Source of the DNA: Paramacrobiotus metropolitanus
Lineage: Eukaryota; Tardigrada; Eutardigrada; Parachela; Macrobiotidae
DNA length: 64,000 nt
Assembly: GCF_019649055.1 (NCBI RefSeq)
Contig: NW_026570312.1
Coordinates: 124,001 to 188,000, forward strand
Reading direction: 5' to 3'
How positions within the stretch are numbered: position 1 is the first letter of the stretch; each line of letters begins with the position of its first letter. Shown one piece after another: positions 1 to 10,967 of this stretch. The position numbers and the translations under genes were made by a program. Below the pieces are notes generated by a model. That model saw only the letters and a program-made list of their open reading frames with translations, did not search any database and was not told where the DNA came from.

Positions 1-325
1 GCTTCCATCTGGCGTTAGCGTTGAGTAAAGGTCACGCTAAGGATTTCGGATTCGTCTCTTCTACGTCGACTGGATATAACACATTGGATTCTTCAGGATC
101 TTCAGGGATTCCAGAGCTTCTAGGATATAGGAGTATTTCCCACCGAGTTCTTCACTGTAGCAGATTGAGATTCTCAGAGTCGCTCTACCGATGTTGTCGT
201 GGTCGGTAGCGGTATCAAAAGTTCAGTCCTAGAACCTTACTTACCGTTTGTGTATTTAGGAGGTCGTCCGTTCGTCAGTCGCTTCTCTTGTCTGCCTTCC
301 CGTCCTCCTTTATTTATACACGACA
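1..325 (+). repeat. Partial LTR of a relative of the giant element
   Basis: The last 12 bases (TTATACACGACA, 314-325) are identical to the 3' end of the giant element's LTR in its sense direction. Upstream, pieces such as an AGGGATTCC block near 106 also align loosely with it. The copy is in + orientation, opposite to the giant element, and its 5' part lies outside the window. The bases after 325 (CTAGTGATC) are not a primer binding site, so this is a 3' LTR or a solo LTR rather than a 5' LTR. Confidence 0.6.
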
Positions 326-817
326 CTAGTGATCAGGAAACCAGTAAGTCCTATCACTTCGGCTAAGGTTCTGTTCTACCCCGTTTCGCCTGACGACCAG
401 TTCAGACACCGCTTATTTTGGCTGCAGATCTGCGTGGCAGGTTTTCTGGTATCTAATGTTCCTGGTTTTTTAGATATCTTAGGTTTTGTTATAGATTTTC
501 TTGCTTCCATACGTTTTCTTAGCTTTTTATAAGCTTTCTAGTGAATACTGGCCAGATGGAGCGGTAGGCAAGAAAGTTTGGCCGAAATGAGAACAGACGA
601 AACTTAAACGGATGAAGCGATCGCTATAGCCGTAAATTGCCTCGTTCATCTTTAATGATGCCAGTGGGTCGGCAGGTGGTTTGTTATCTACACAGACGTC
701 ATCTACATGCATTCCAACGAACACGAGAGGGAACAGTTCCTAAACCACCCTGAATACACCTCCGTTGAGTCGGAGAACCTTAGCGCAAATTTATTTCCGA
801 ATTCTGTGGGTACTTAC
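326..817. other. No gene recognised
   Basis: Non-coding spacer downstream of gene copy A. Only short open frames with no recognisable composition are present. If copy A has a second (F-box) exon it would be expected here or further left; I do not see one in this stretch. Confidence 0.5.
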
Positions 818-1417
818 CACTTGGTCCGTTGTCAATGGATTGGCATTCTGACGTTGTAGATAGCGCAGTGTTTCGGTCCGCGGGGAGAACTCTACACACA
901 GCACTGCGAAGCACCGCGTTAACCACCACTTAAACAATTCCAGCAACAGCGGCGACCCGTCTGCACAGCTGCCGGCCGACAGCCGACAACAACGGACAAC
1001 AAAATGGTCGTTCTTCACACGAGCCTTCAGAAGAAACTCGTCCGAGGGCGGCCGACGCACCTGGCCGCAGGGAACCAGTTCCTGGAGCGGGCCGCGGGGC
1101 AGCTGTACTTCCACGCACCGATAATCCTCATCACGGTAGCCTCCCATACCGACCACTTTCCCAGGATACCAGATCCAAGCGCCGTCCGGCTGCCGACGTA
1201 GCAAGACCTGCGCTGGCTTTGTCTCGTCCGCGGACTCGTCGTAGCTGTGCCAGATAAGCTCGTGCTTGATGCACTGCGCGCGCTGGTCAGCACAGCGAAA
1301 ATCGATGTTCAGGCCGCCCTCCGCCACGTTGACCACGTTGCCGTGCTGCAGTTGCCCGTTGACGAGAACGTCCACGGCGTTCCACGCGTTCATCAGTTCT
1401 TCGTCATACAGATGCAT
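818..1417 (-). CDS. Copy A: exon 1 of the N-module/F-box family
   Basis: A 200-codon exon starting at an ATG and ending in frame at a strong splice donor (GTG|GTAAGT, donor 812-817 on the plus strand). The protein begins MHLY and has the family core NAVDVLV...LQHGNVVNVA, a QPDGAWIWYPGK block near residue 80 and a TLRYL block near the end. The same three blocks occur in copies B and C. The WYPG block loosely recalls Tudor/Agenet-type modules, but I cannot assign a domain. In copy B this exon is spliced to an F-box exon; no matching exon is visible to the left, so copy A is truncated by the window edge, has a distant second exon, or lost it. Function unknown. Confidence 0.7.
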
Positions 1418-1870
1418 CGCGCGGTTTGTGCTTACACACCCTAACCCTCCTCGAGTCTGCTACTGAAAGTTATTGCAAATAATTGTGAAGGACTTTTCAG
1501 TCGAACTCTTACACTTTCTAGCCTTGCAATGTCTGAAGAATAATCGCTCGTGAAACGGGCTCGGTGCTGTGTGAGCGAGTTACTGTGACTGCGAAAAAGT
1601 GTAAGTGCATAACAGATACGTTACTCATAACTGTTAAACATGAGTCACGAGAAGCCGTGAACGCTCCAACAGCACAGCACAGCAAGTAGATGCGAAAAAG
1701 TAACATTTTACCATACGTCACGATGCCGTATTTACACAGCTAGTGGACAAATCAAAAGGTTAACTCGAGGATTCTGCTTTGAAATTCGACTGGCAAGTTC
1801 TACTTCAGTCATTGCAAGCATTAATAATCAGGTTTTCAGGAAGAGACCAGCAGCTGGTGGGGGTGCCTTC
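1418..1870. other. Spacer between copies A and B, no gene seen
   Basis: About 450 bp between the start codon of copy A and the stop codon of copy B. It must hold the copy A promoter. I see no clear TATA box, repeat or open frame with coding character. Confidence 0.4.
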
Positions 1871-4278
1871 CTAGTCGGTCGCCTCAAGACGTTGACTCAG
1901 GATCTTCGCAGTCAAGGTGGTCAGCTGGCTAACATCCAAATCGGATAGAGTTGTCTCCGTCCACACTCGTCCGCGGTAGGGAGCGGTCGGGCGTGGGCTC
2001 AGTCTTTCAAAGTAGTTTAGGGTCTGCAAAACGTCTTCAACGTCAGTCCTTGTCGAGGTATGCCGAAGAGCAAAACAACAAACAAGACTTAACAAGTACA
2101 TACCATTAAGATCGCCCCGCATCGTTTCTGAGTAACGCTACCAACAACGCGATCCGCCAGTGCTTGTAGATTCAGCGGCTTCTTCAGAACCAGGTTGCTT
2201 TCGAACAGGGTCCACAGCCCCATCTGCAGTTCGGGTCGCGAGTACGGGGCGCTGAAGGCGTGCTGTGCTACAGCGGCGCGCAGATCCTCGCCCTGACTGA
2301 TACTGCAGTTCTTCAGTATCACTTTGTCGCACGCGGAGCAATCAATCGCGATCAGTTCATCCAGGCAGTCCAACAGCTCGAAAACGCTCAGGAAACTAGA
2401 ACCGAAGCTGCATCCGCTAAATACCAGCGCCCGCAGGCGGCGGGTGTTTAGGATGTGCTTGATCAGGCGGACGGTTCTTTTGCAGTCAACAAAGTCCAGA
2501 CTGGAAATGGCCACCACCTGAGCGCTGCTGCTCATGCACTTTAGCAGACCAGCCGGCGTCCAGTAGATGTCCTTGGGATGGCTGGGGACACCGCCGACAC
2601 CACCATAATCCGCATCGTTACCGGACACGCGCACATCGGAAAAATCCGCTTCGGTGGTAAGAATAGTGTTCCACAGTGGACACACACGGCGACAGCGAAA
2701 GCGGCCGATGGAATCCAACACCTGGAAGATCTGCACGAACAGCTCCACCGGTAGCGGGAGGTTCGCTCCGTCGTAATCGATATTTTGCTGCTCGTTACTT
2801 GTAAGGCGAAGGATCTTCTGCGCCGTCGCGCATGGGCAGCCCTTGGCCTCTTCTTGCTTCGCCCACGCGTAGACGCTCTCCTGCAACAAGCCAGATGAAC
2901 GGACGTCCGTATAATGTCCGGCGGAGTAAAACCAAAAATCGAGTATAATAGTTCGGTTAGAAAAATAGAAGTCAAGTCATTTCTAAAAATTGTGCAAAGA
3001 AGCACAGCCGATGCGCATCACCTGTCGGCACTAAACTAGAACCGTAAAGCGGTCGTTTGCGCATGGATATAAAAAGCGACTGTCGATCGGTGCGCGAGTG
3101 ACGAGTGGCAGTCTCTCTCTCTCTTCATAGCAAAATTTGTAAATTCTGTCACTAAAATTTTTATTTGCGCAAGATTTGTACGGGCCAATGTTTTTCCTGC
3201 TGTTACTTTTCCCACTACTGAAAACCACCGAATTCTATGTGATCTAGAGAAAATGTTTTTAAAAATTCGAAAAGGTCAAAACAAAAGTCTCGCTACCGGT
3301 CCCCAAAACGCTCTGCAGCTACCGTGGGCGGCAATAAAACCTGAAAACATTATTTTTCTTTTTTCGTAAACATTTTTTAGATGGGTCGATAACGACCATA
3401 TTTTCTGAAAATGTTTTTGGCGTTCCCAGGGGTGTCCGGTCGCAATTTTTAATGTGCTTATTAACAGTGCACGGAAATCGAAAGAAGGAGTCTCCAGCAG
3501 AGAACCGCGAAAGCAAATCTGATTACAAATTGTAATCGATGTTAGGAATTGTAATCCTTAGGAATTGTAATCGATGTTAGGAATTACTTACAATCCCTAA
3601 CTTATCGTATGCTGACGTACAGTGACTGACGATAACGACCATATTACTTACCACTTGTTGAGCTGTCAGTGGTGTGACCCACTGAAGGTGCAGATAGCGC
3701 AGCGTCTGACTGCGCGGGAAGAATGCGGTGCAAACGATCTGGAACTGTCGCGCCAGCTGCCGCTTGAAGATCTTTTCTAACAGCTGCGATCCATTTACGC
3801 AGTCAGCGACAGACAATCTGCACCGACGAACCACGAACTCCTTATCATACACGCTGCCCTCCTCAAATTCCTCCTCTGAGTGCGGCGGGCGCAGCTGGCA
3901 GTGGGGAACCAGCTCCTTGACGGTCCCATGGGGCAGTTGTACTTCCGCGCATTTGAAAGCGTCATTGCGGTGGGCTCCCAGACTGACCAGTTTTCCCGGG
4001 TACCAGATCCATGCACCGTCGGGCTGCCGTCGCACCAGCACCCGCACTGGTCCCTTCACCTCGACGTCGTAGTGGAACGGGAGCTTGGGAGCGTCCGTGG
4101 AGCGGAAAATGCGTCCGTACTCGATTAGTTGCGCACGCTGTGCAGCACATCCGAAATCAACGATCAGACCGTTCTTGGCCACGTTAACGACGTTGCCGTG
4201 CTGCAGCAGTCCGTCGACGAGAACATCCACGGCATTCCACGCGTTCAGGCGCTGATCGTCGTTGCCGTATAAATGCAT
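1871..4278 (-). CDS. Copy B: intact three-exon F-box protein with novel N-terminal module
   Basis: Exon 1 is 4278-3652 (209 codons, donor GTG|GTAAGT), exon 2 is 2880-2104 (259 codons, acceptor TTGTTGCAG|GAG, donor ATG|GTATGT) and exon 3 is 2023-1871 (50 codons plus stop, acceptor TTTTGCAG|ACC). All junctions are phase 0, giving a 518-residue protein. Exon 1 encodes the family N-module. Exon 2 encodes an F-box-like segment at about residues 243-276 (LPLPVELFVQIFQVLDSIGR followed by RCRRVCPLWN), then a leucine-rich region like that of FBXL-type proteins. F-box proteins recruit substrates to SCF ubiquitin ligases, so a substrate-receptor role is the natural inference; the target and the N-module's role are unknown. 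It is the only undamaged copy of the local tandem array. Confidence 0.72.
2881..3651 (-). other. 771-nt intron 1 of copy B
   Basis: Much longer than the other introns here. It contains a duplicated segment (ATTGTAATCGATGTTAGGA starting near 3528 and again near 3562) and a plus-strand TATAAAA at 3067 that could be chance. No coding sequence is apparent inside it. Confidence 0.5.
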
Positions 4279-4563
4279 CGTGCTGTTCGTGCTTCACTGT
4301 TTATTCAGCCCGCAATCTTCTCTCAGCAGGCCGACTAAAGCGAATACAGTTTAGCGGGGTCAAGAATTTCTTCAGGATTCACTAAATTCGTAAACGATCA
4401 ATAATCGTCAGAGAAACGAATGTAATCTGTATAAACGAATTCACTGCGCTGTTTGTAAAACGCTGCTTGACTGCAGAGAAATGTTACTCACGTTGCAGAA
4501 AAAGTTCAAAGCGCAGGACTCGCAGCAGCACGGGCCAGTTTACGGTTACGAGGGGCGGTAACC

Positions 4564-4598
4564 CCGCACAACCAACCGCAGGGCGGTTGGTTGTGCGG
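4564..4598. repeat. Perfect 16-bp inverted repeat with a 3-nt loop
   Basis: The left arm CCGCACAACCAACCGC (4564-4579) is the exact reverse complement of 4583-4598, separated by AGG. It lies in non-coding DNA about 290 bp upstream (divergent side) of copy B. It could be a hairpin-forming fragment of a MITE or a terminator-like element; nothing else identifies it. Confidence 0.7.
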
Positions 4599-4742
4599 CT
4601 GTTTATTGCGCAAATGGTGTTGCGAAGACGTCGTCGTCCATCCGCTGTGCCAAGATTTTTAAAACTTTATATTTTTCTCGACTATTCCAAAATGGAAAAA
4701 TAACACGATGTCTCTTTTCTGGAATACTATTGATATTTATTC

Positions 4743-5462
4743 GTGTTTCTTTCATCCTTTTTCCGTGAACCGCTCCAGCTAACTCCCCAGCCGCTCCAGC
4801 TGCATGCAGACAAGTCGCCTTTAAAAAGCGCATGTGGTAGCCTCGCATTTAAGTACTTTTCGAATCGCGTCGGATTGACTATGCCGCCACAAGATCATCT
4901 TCTAAATGGAAGAGAGCAAAATTGTTGTAACAGCATTCAGGAGACACAGGATTCATCAAATAAAAGCCAACAATTAAGGAAAAACATTATTGTCGGCAGC
5001 GACCATATGCATATGTTACGCTTGTTACAAATACTTAGTACAAAACCTGTAGATGGCAAAGCGCTCGTTTGGGATGATATATGTTGGGACACAGTAGCCT
5101 TATCGTACGTGCGGGCAAGCGCGAGTGCATCCGGCAATGTTGCGCTTTTGGCCGAAGACAGGAAACGCCGTAAGTACGCGTTTGTGGAAGAAATGGGATA
5201 TCTTCTTTATCCCCTGGCGGTCGAGATCTTTGGAACCTTTGGTCCGGCATTTGCGGAGCTTATTCGTTTCGTTGGCAGAAAGATTCGCGACGCCACAGGG
5301 GAGCCCCGTTCCACTGCATTTTTAAAGCAGATATTTAGCCTAGCTGTTGTAAAAGGAAATGCTGCTGCTGTTTTGGGCACTTTGAGTATGCGTTATAAAA
5401 TGACTTATAGCGCTACGATTTTGGTTGTTTTTTCAATGTTTAGTGTAAATCATTTTGCGTAG
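4743..5462 (+). mobile_element. Fragment of a retrotransposon polyprotein C-terminus
   Basis: An open frame of 239 codons. Residues about 125-220 carry a pattern I associate with the tail downstream of reverse transcriptase in some metazoan retrotransposons: KRRKY, LAVEIFGTFG, GRKIRDATGEPR, FSLAVVKGNAAAVLGTL. Related debris occurs at 22890-23035, 27270-27519 and 53528-53779. No RT catalytic motif is present here, so this is a 3' remnant and not an autonomous element. The first 100 residues may not be coding. It could instead be a host domesticated exon, but there is no sign of that. Confidence 0.5.
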
Positions 5463-6204
5463 TATTCTGCGTATGCACACTTTTTGTTGTATTGATGGCT
5501 TTTGCCCAATAAAGATGATCTGCTAAAACGGGGTTGCACATGAATGCCAGTGACGCAGACTTCACCAGTCAATTGCACCTGACAGATGGGGACGTACACT
5601 TATAAACACAAACGGCTGCTGATTAGTACTTACTTAATCAAGTTATTCTGTTCTGATTCATTAAGACCGCTCACAGAAACATATCAACTTATGTGTTAAC
5701 GTTCAATAGAGGGACAACTGCATGCTGTTGGTGAATAACAACAAAAGAAAGAACTCGATTAGGAAATAAGCAGAGGCTCCAGCTAACGACAGCTCCCATG
5801 TGTCAACAAAAGGATAACGCTTAAGTATAAATTACGCTTCTTCGACCAGTTTGATCATTTTGCCGGTTACAAGTTTAAAGTTTAAATGTATGTACAGTAT
5901 TAGTATCCGTTCTGCCGGCCAGTTTAGTGATTTAGGAACAAGCGAACAAATGAAAGATACAATAAATGTTATCGTCTGGGCCAGATCCTCGCTCAAGGCT
6001 GCTTCAGTGGGAGTGGGAGGCTGGCCAGTTTGTTGACCTTCTCAACTAGAATTTAATGGGCACCATCCGCAAAGTTGCTGGGCGCGGATCCGTCCTTCGG
6101 TGGGTTTTAAGAGCCTGCAATTACCGGCGTTCAACCTTGACATGAGCTCATCAACTTTCACCGATGCGGTGTAAACTCACAAGGAGAAACCTAGAGATAC
6201 TTAC
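5463..6204. other. No gene recognised
   Basis: AT-moderate spacer between the retroelement fragment and pseudogene copy C. A third-exon remnant of copy C might be expected here (compare exon 3 of copy B) but I cannot identify one with confidence. Confidence 0.4.
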
Positions 6205-7843
6205 ATATTTTTTAAACAACAACGCCTCGTTCCGCTAGTGCCCAGCGCCTGTACTACTATGGCTGGAATCCAGCGCGCGCGTGCCGCTGCGGATCCCGCG
6301 GATTCTTGAGACGTTGCAGTGTGTCTTTGAAGAAATCAAACATCCGCACCTCGGCCTCCCGTCGCGACGGGGCGCTGAATAAGCGCTGCGAGCGCACACG
6401 TTCATTGCAGATACGACAATCCTTGAATATCACGCTTTCCCATGAAGCAACGCCCCCAGCGACATGAAGCAACGCCCCCAGCGACCAAATCCATCATGCC
6501 GCCCATAACCTCCACCGCATTCATTCCAGCGCCGAAACAACAGTCATGCAGCACCAGCGTCCGAATGCGGTTGGGCTTGAGGATGTGACGGATGAGGCCG
6601 GAGAGCTCTATGCGTTTGGAGAAAGTCATCTTCGTGACAACGGCCTTCTGGGCGGTGCTGCGGAGACATTTGAGCAGGCCAGCCGCCGCCCAGTACGGAT
6701 CGTCCACACAGACGGCCCTGGCCACATCCCCATAGTCCGCATCCGTGCCGGACACGCGTACATCGCGGAAGTAAGCGTCAGTAGTGAGAAGAGTGTTCCA
6801 CAGTGCGCAGACGCGACGACAACGAAAAAGCGTCCGATGGAGTCCAGGGATTGACAGATCTCCACCAACAGCTCAGGCGGAAGCGGCAAACGCTCTTCGT
6901 CGCTGCAATCGGTATGTCGATGTCGAGCGGTGGCACTGATGGCCAGGTGACGCAGTATCTGTTGCCCGACAGCGGAGGCGCTGCCACGGGCCTCTTCTTG
7001 CTTTGCCCACGCGTAGGCGTCTTGCCGCAAGAAAGCCATACTGCATTAATGATGATGTGTGCGGTTGTGTGGTGTATAAGTATAACTACAGATTGTTGTA
7101 CAACGGCCAACGCTCTTGAGGCAATAAAGGCCCACCGCGTTTAATTCGGACTTTACAGTATATGATAAGCTTCTGGGAGTCCATTACAGTGCTTTAACCA
7201 CTGTCAGTGCAAGAAACTTACCACGTGCTGAAATTGTAATGGGCTGTTATACCCATACTGCAGATAGCGAACTGTCTGAAAACGGCGAGAAACTGAGATG
7301 CCCGAACAGTCGCGCCAACTGCCATTTGAAGAGCTTTTCGAAGAAATCGGACGGGTCTGCGCCGTAGTCCGCGGGCAGAGGACTGCATCGCACCACAAAA
7401 TCCATCTCCACCACGCGGCATCTCTCGAAATCCTCGTCCGTCGGCGGCGGACGCAGCTGGATGCCGGGAACCAGCTCCTTGATGATGCCGTAGGGCAGGT
7501 GCACTTCCACGCATTCGTAGTTCTTATTGCCGTAGGATTCGAGATCGACAACCGTTCCCGGATACCAGATCCAGGCCCTGTCGGACGGGCGGCGCAGCAG
7601 CACCTGTTGAGGCTGCTTAGCCTTTCGCCCGATCACAAAGTGCCGGCTCGGACGCTCCAACATAAAGCGAAAGATCTGTTCGTATTTAATGAAGCGGGCT
7701 CGCTGCGAAGCACAACGAAAATCAATGATCAGGCCGCCAGTCGCCACGTCCATCACTTCGCCGTGCTGCAGCACTCCGTCAACCAGAACGTCGACGGCGT
7801 TCCACGCGTACAGAAAATGCTCGTCATCTTCGTACAGGTGCAT
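6205..7843 (-). pseudogene. Copy C: degraded copy of the N-module/F-box gene
   Basis: Exon 1 (7843-7222) keeps the MHLY start, the NAVDVLVDG core, the WIWYPG block and the donor GTG|GTAAGT, but the frame shifts by one near a T4 run at about 7290, so the TVRYLQ block is in another frame. The exon 2 acceptor aligned to copy B's CAG reads CGG, although an alternative AG lies 3 nt downstream. The F-box exon (from about 7036) shifts frame at a T5 run near 6826, right after the DSIGRF motif; a 22-bp tandem duplication at 6442-6485 shifts it again; and a further shift and stop follow near 6257. The intron between exons is about 185 nt against 771 nt in copy B. Several independent lesions make a pseudogene most likely, though the two homopolymer cases could be sequence errors. 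Confidence 0.75.
6442..6485. repeat. 22-bp exact tandem duplication breaking copy C
   Basis: The unit ATGAAGCAACGCCCCCAGCG plus AC occurs twice back to back (6442-6463 and 6464-6485). Removing one unit restores the frame to match the aligned part of copy B, and 22 is not a multiple of three, so the duplication itself causes this frameshift. Confidence 0.9.
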
Positions 7844-8342
7844 CGCAGCGTTCTTGCTCGCTTCTCACATGCCAAACAGTCACCAAAAATATCGTCGAAA
7901 TTAGAACTTAAATACTGCACTGACGACGAAAACTGTAAAATCATAACACTTTCTGTGGTTTTCCGTTCTACCCTCGGTTTTTCCTTTTGGAAAAAGACGT
8001 CGGTCCAAAATTCAAATGCAGCAACTCGCAACCACGCCAAGTTGTAAGTTGTAACTAACTATTTTGACCTGCGAACGTATCCGCCGCTATGGGCGGAAGA
8101 ACTGCCAGGGGTTGCTGGAAATGGCACTGTAATGTGGCTCTGTAAATATCAGGACAGCTTTTCAGCTGCATGCATTGTGTTAGCATCATTGAATTGTTTG
8201 CTAAAATAACATGCGATACTTTGCTGTCTGGCCAACGAATGTGAAGTGAATTCGAGAAAAACAGCTCCGCGAACAGGCTTCTGGTCAGGATGAACAGACC
8301 TGTCGTATTAGAAAGGGGGATTACAACCATCCGGTAGCACTA
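7844..8342. other. No gene recognised
   Basis: Promoter side of copy C and flank of a solo LTR. Open frames here on both strands are antisense to copy C or of random composition. Confidence 0.4.
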
Positions 8343-8953
8343 TGTCGTGGTAGACTAGTATGCACGAGAAATGTTGTAGCCTTCTTCCCTGCCTAAATCT
8401 CAATCGGTAGAGCACTCTTGAATCCCAAACTGGTACTGCGAAATAACTTGGAGGATCGATGGAGGTATGCGTACGAACTCAGGAACCAGGAATCCCTATC
8501 AGGAGCCCTGCGAAACACGAACGAATGCCTTACTTCTCACTTCCGGTCTCGGTTCTTATGTGGATTAGATAAAGGCGATGGCCTGTGCGGCGCGAGTATA
8601 CTGCGGCAACCCAAAGCTAAGATTAGACTCGAATCCCGAACTTCTAGGTAACCTTTAGAAAATACTGACCTTTAATCCAATGCACATCGTAATCCTCGGC
8701 ACATGGAAGTCAGAAAAGTAAGAATATCAGAAATCAGAACACTAATTCCTGACCGCTCTGATATTAGGCCTCACTCAAGCTTATATAGACTAGCAGTTCT
8801 GACATCACATACATCGCTAGGGATTTAGGTACAACCAATCACAGGTCACAGGTAACGAGATAACTAGATAATAACACGGATGTTTGTATCTACTGGTAAA
8901 GGCGGACATTAACGGGGCATCCGGACGTACGATGTGTACTCCTCCCCACGTCA
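8343..8953 (-). repeat. Diverged solo LTR related to the giant element
   Basis: About 611 bp starting TGTCGTGG and ending CCCCACGTCA, thus TG...CA. It shares ordered blocks with the 577-bp LTR of the giant element: the 5' TGTCGTG, a GGAATCCCTA block, the 11-base CTTATATAGAC block holding the putative TATA box, a GACATCA block, and the terminal GGCGGACA...ACGTCA. No coding internal region flanks it and the four bases on each side differ (ACTA and GACG), so it is a solo LTR without a surviving target duplication, or a rearranged copy. Confidence 0.7.
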
Positions 8954-9942
8954 GACGGGTCCCGGAAACGAACGTCCCGTACGGCTGACGGCAGGCGGAG
9001 AGTCCAAGCGAATAAGAGGTTTTAGGCAGGCTTTACTTACTTCAAACACAATCAATAATTTGGGGTTGGCTGGTTTTTTTTGTCTACGAATGCGTACATA
9101 TACGTCAGTGGCGGTTAAACCGTCGCCAGTTGATTGTGACACGACACCGACTTGCTTGGTGGGAATCTCAAGAAATGCCAAAATTCTTATGTTATGTTGT
9201 GGCAACGAAAATAGCGATTAAAAAACGTTTTAATGGGCTGATCTGTACGTGTGGACTTCAAGTATGATACGCAGATGTTCATGGATAGAAGTATGGGAAA
9301 TATTTGCGCGTATTACGCAACATCAGTTTCAGGCTTATAAAACAAGGCAACGCGGTGAAAAAGATGGTGAGATAACTAGGCAATTATTAAACATCGCCAT
9401 AAATCTACTGATATTGCCGCTGACTGTGATGACTAATAGGTCCACTAGTTTTGATCCATCTGCCAACAATGGCATGAAGACTAAAGAGACCGGTTTTGCG
9501 AGCCTTAAACGCATCGCACAATCATGGCAATTTCAGTTAAGTTTTGTGGCTGTATCGTCTTGGGTACAGCAGCAATGCCAGTAAATGGCCAATAATTTTT
9601 TTCTTAATTGCTGGTTGCTCTTCGGTTTTTCTTCCGGCGACAGCTGTAGCACAAAAAGCCTTGACTAATATAAATGGGGCGCTATTATGTAACGAAGGAA
9701 GTAAGCCGGCATTTAAGTCTGATTCATGGCAGCGTTTTTGTCAGTTGTCAGCCGGCTTCGGGACTGTTCAGTTGCAGCTGCAACGTGGTATCGAGGCACT
9801 GTCGGCCAGTTAGTGTTTCAGCGCTACCGCACCCTCGGTTGCTAATTTTACCATTTAAACTATTCGCACATATTTCCTTTGCAACGCTTCAGCAACCCAG
9901 CTAGGATGTCGACCTTTCTTCAGTTTATAGGTGAGGAAACTT
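8954..9942. other. No certain gene
   Basis: Contains short open frames. One plus-strand frame at about 9544-9813 has hydrophobic, secretion-like segments (FFLIAGCSSVFL) but no start context or homologue that I can name. I leave it unannotated. Confidence 0.35.
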
Positions 9943-10772
9943 ATGCCACTTATTTTCAGCACAATACTCTACGGCCTTCTTTTTTTATTTCCTCGTAGTC
10001 GCCGGTTTGGTTTTGGGATGCGTGGGATTTGTGCAAGGTACGTAGAAGGAGTCAGAAGCTAATAACGAGTCTTGTGGCAAAGCTGCTGATGGAAGTCGAT
10101 GAAGGGTTTAAAATTTGCTAGTTTAATCGTTTGCCGAGCAAAACCAGCTTTGATTTCTGGTGTATCAAAAGACCTTTAACTATAGCCGGCATTGATCTGG
10201 GCTCCCGCGGCATGGTCTGCAATCCACCGCTGAAATTCTCCGGGAAGGAAAACCAGAAAGCCTGCTTCGCCAAGTGCGAGAAGAACCGCAATTGTCTGGC
10301 CGCCGTTTTCGACAGCGACGTGAAGAAAGACACCTGTGCGATCGTGGAGAAGGGCGCCAAATGCGGACCCAGCATCGACAATTACTCGTTTAAATCCAAC
10401 CATCATCAACTGTACGCTAACATCCCCACACCCAAATACACCATGGTCGAGGATCTGACCGTGGAGGGCTCCGATGTGGCCGAGATCAAATCCGGAGAGG
10501 AGCGGAGCTTTACGGCGTACGGCGGCGCCATCGGGGTCAATGAGGAGGAGTGCGGGATGCTGTGCGCGCTGTACAGCGGCTGCAATGGGTACACCATCGG
10601 GGCAGACGGGGTCAGCCACATGGGCGGCAACTGCCGGCTGAAGAGCTTCACCAAGCCGGTGGTCAACGGGAAGGACGGGAAATGCTTGAAGAATAAGGAG
10701 GGCCGCGGTGGCCGACCGTCGGGTCGAACCTACTTTGCCAAACCGGAGCACGTGCCCAAGCAAAAATGCTGA
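9943..10772 (+). CDS. Secreted cysteine-rich protein with two PAN/apple-like repeats
   Basis: Exon 1 runs from the ATG at 9943 to the donor CAAG|GTACGT (exon end 10037) and encodes a hydrophobic signal peptide (FYFLVVAGLVLGC core). As written, a T7 run (9980-9986) puts the start codon one frame away from the hydrophobic core, so one T is probably an extra base or the allele is broken. Exon 2 starts at 10186 after CTATAG and stops at 10772. The mature part of about 195 residues has two related halves, each with several cysteines (MVCNPPLKF...CFAKCEKNRNC and ECGMLCALYSGCNGYTIG...CRLKSF), as in PAN/apple domains that bind proteins or glycans outside the cell. A partial duplicate of the second half lies at 23391-23664. 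Extracellular role inferred; ligand unknown. Confidence 0.68.
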
Positions 10773-10922
10773 TTAGTCTTATTAATCTTACTGAGCAAAC
10801 TTCTACGTATTTCGTTAAAAGCAGATTACGTGGCCAAAAAAATAACTTCGGTTTTGTCCAGAATTAACTGAATGCGGCAGCGAGCAGAGAAGTTGCAGAA
10901 GTGATAACCGTCAATTGAACGG

Positions 10923-10967
10923 AGAAGCCACTCCTCACAGATTACTAATCTGTGAAGAGTGGCTTCT
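10923..10967. repeat. 22-bp near-perfect palindrome, 1-nt centre
   Basis: 10923-10944 and 10946-10967 are reverse complements with one mismatch, around a single C. It lies 150 bp after the PAN gene stop codon and would form a long hairpin in either transcript. Confidence 0.8.

Noticed and set aside
1871-2122. Longer reading of copy B exon 3 from 2122 as a separate small gene
   Set aside because: The acceptor at 2024 joins the shorter exon to the F-box exon in phase, which explains the open frame.
3067-3073. Plus-strand TATA box in the intron of copy B as a promoter
   Set aside because: No plus-strand gene follows.
7298-8047. 249-codon plus-strand frame over copy C
   Set aside because: Antisense shadow of exon 1 of the pseudogene; the same antisense openness is seen over copies A and B.
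10176-10763. 195-codon frame antisense to the PAN gene
   Set aside because: Shadow; the plus strand has signal peptide, splice sites and cysteine pattern.
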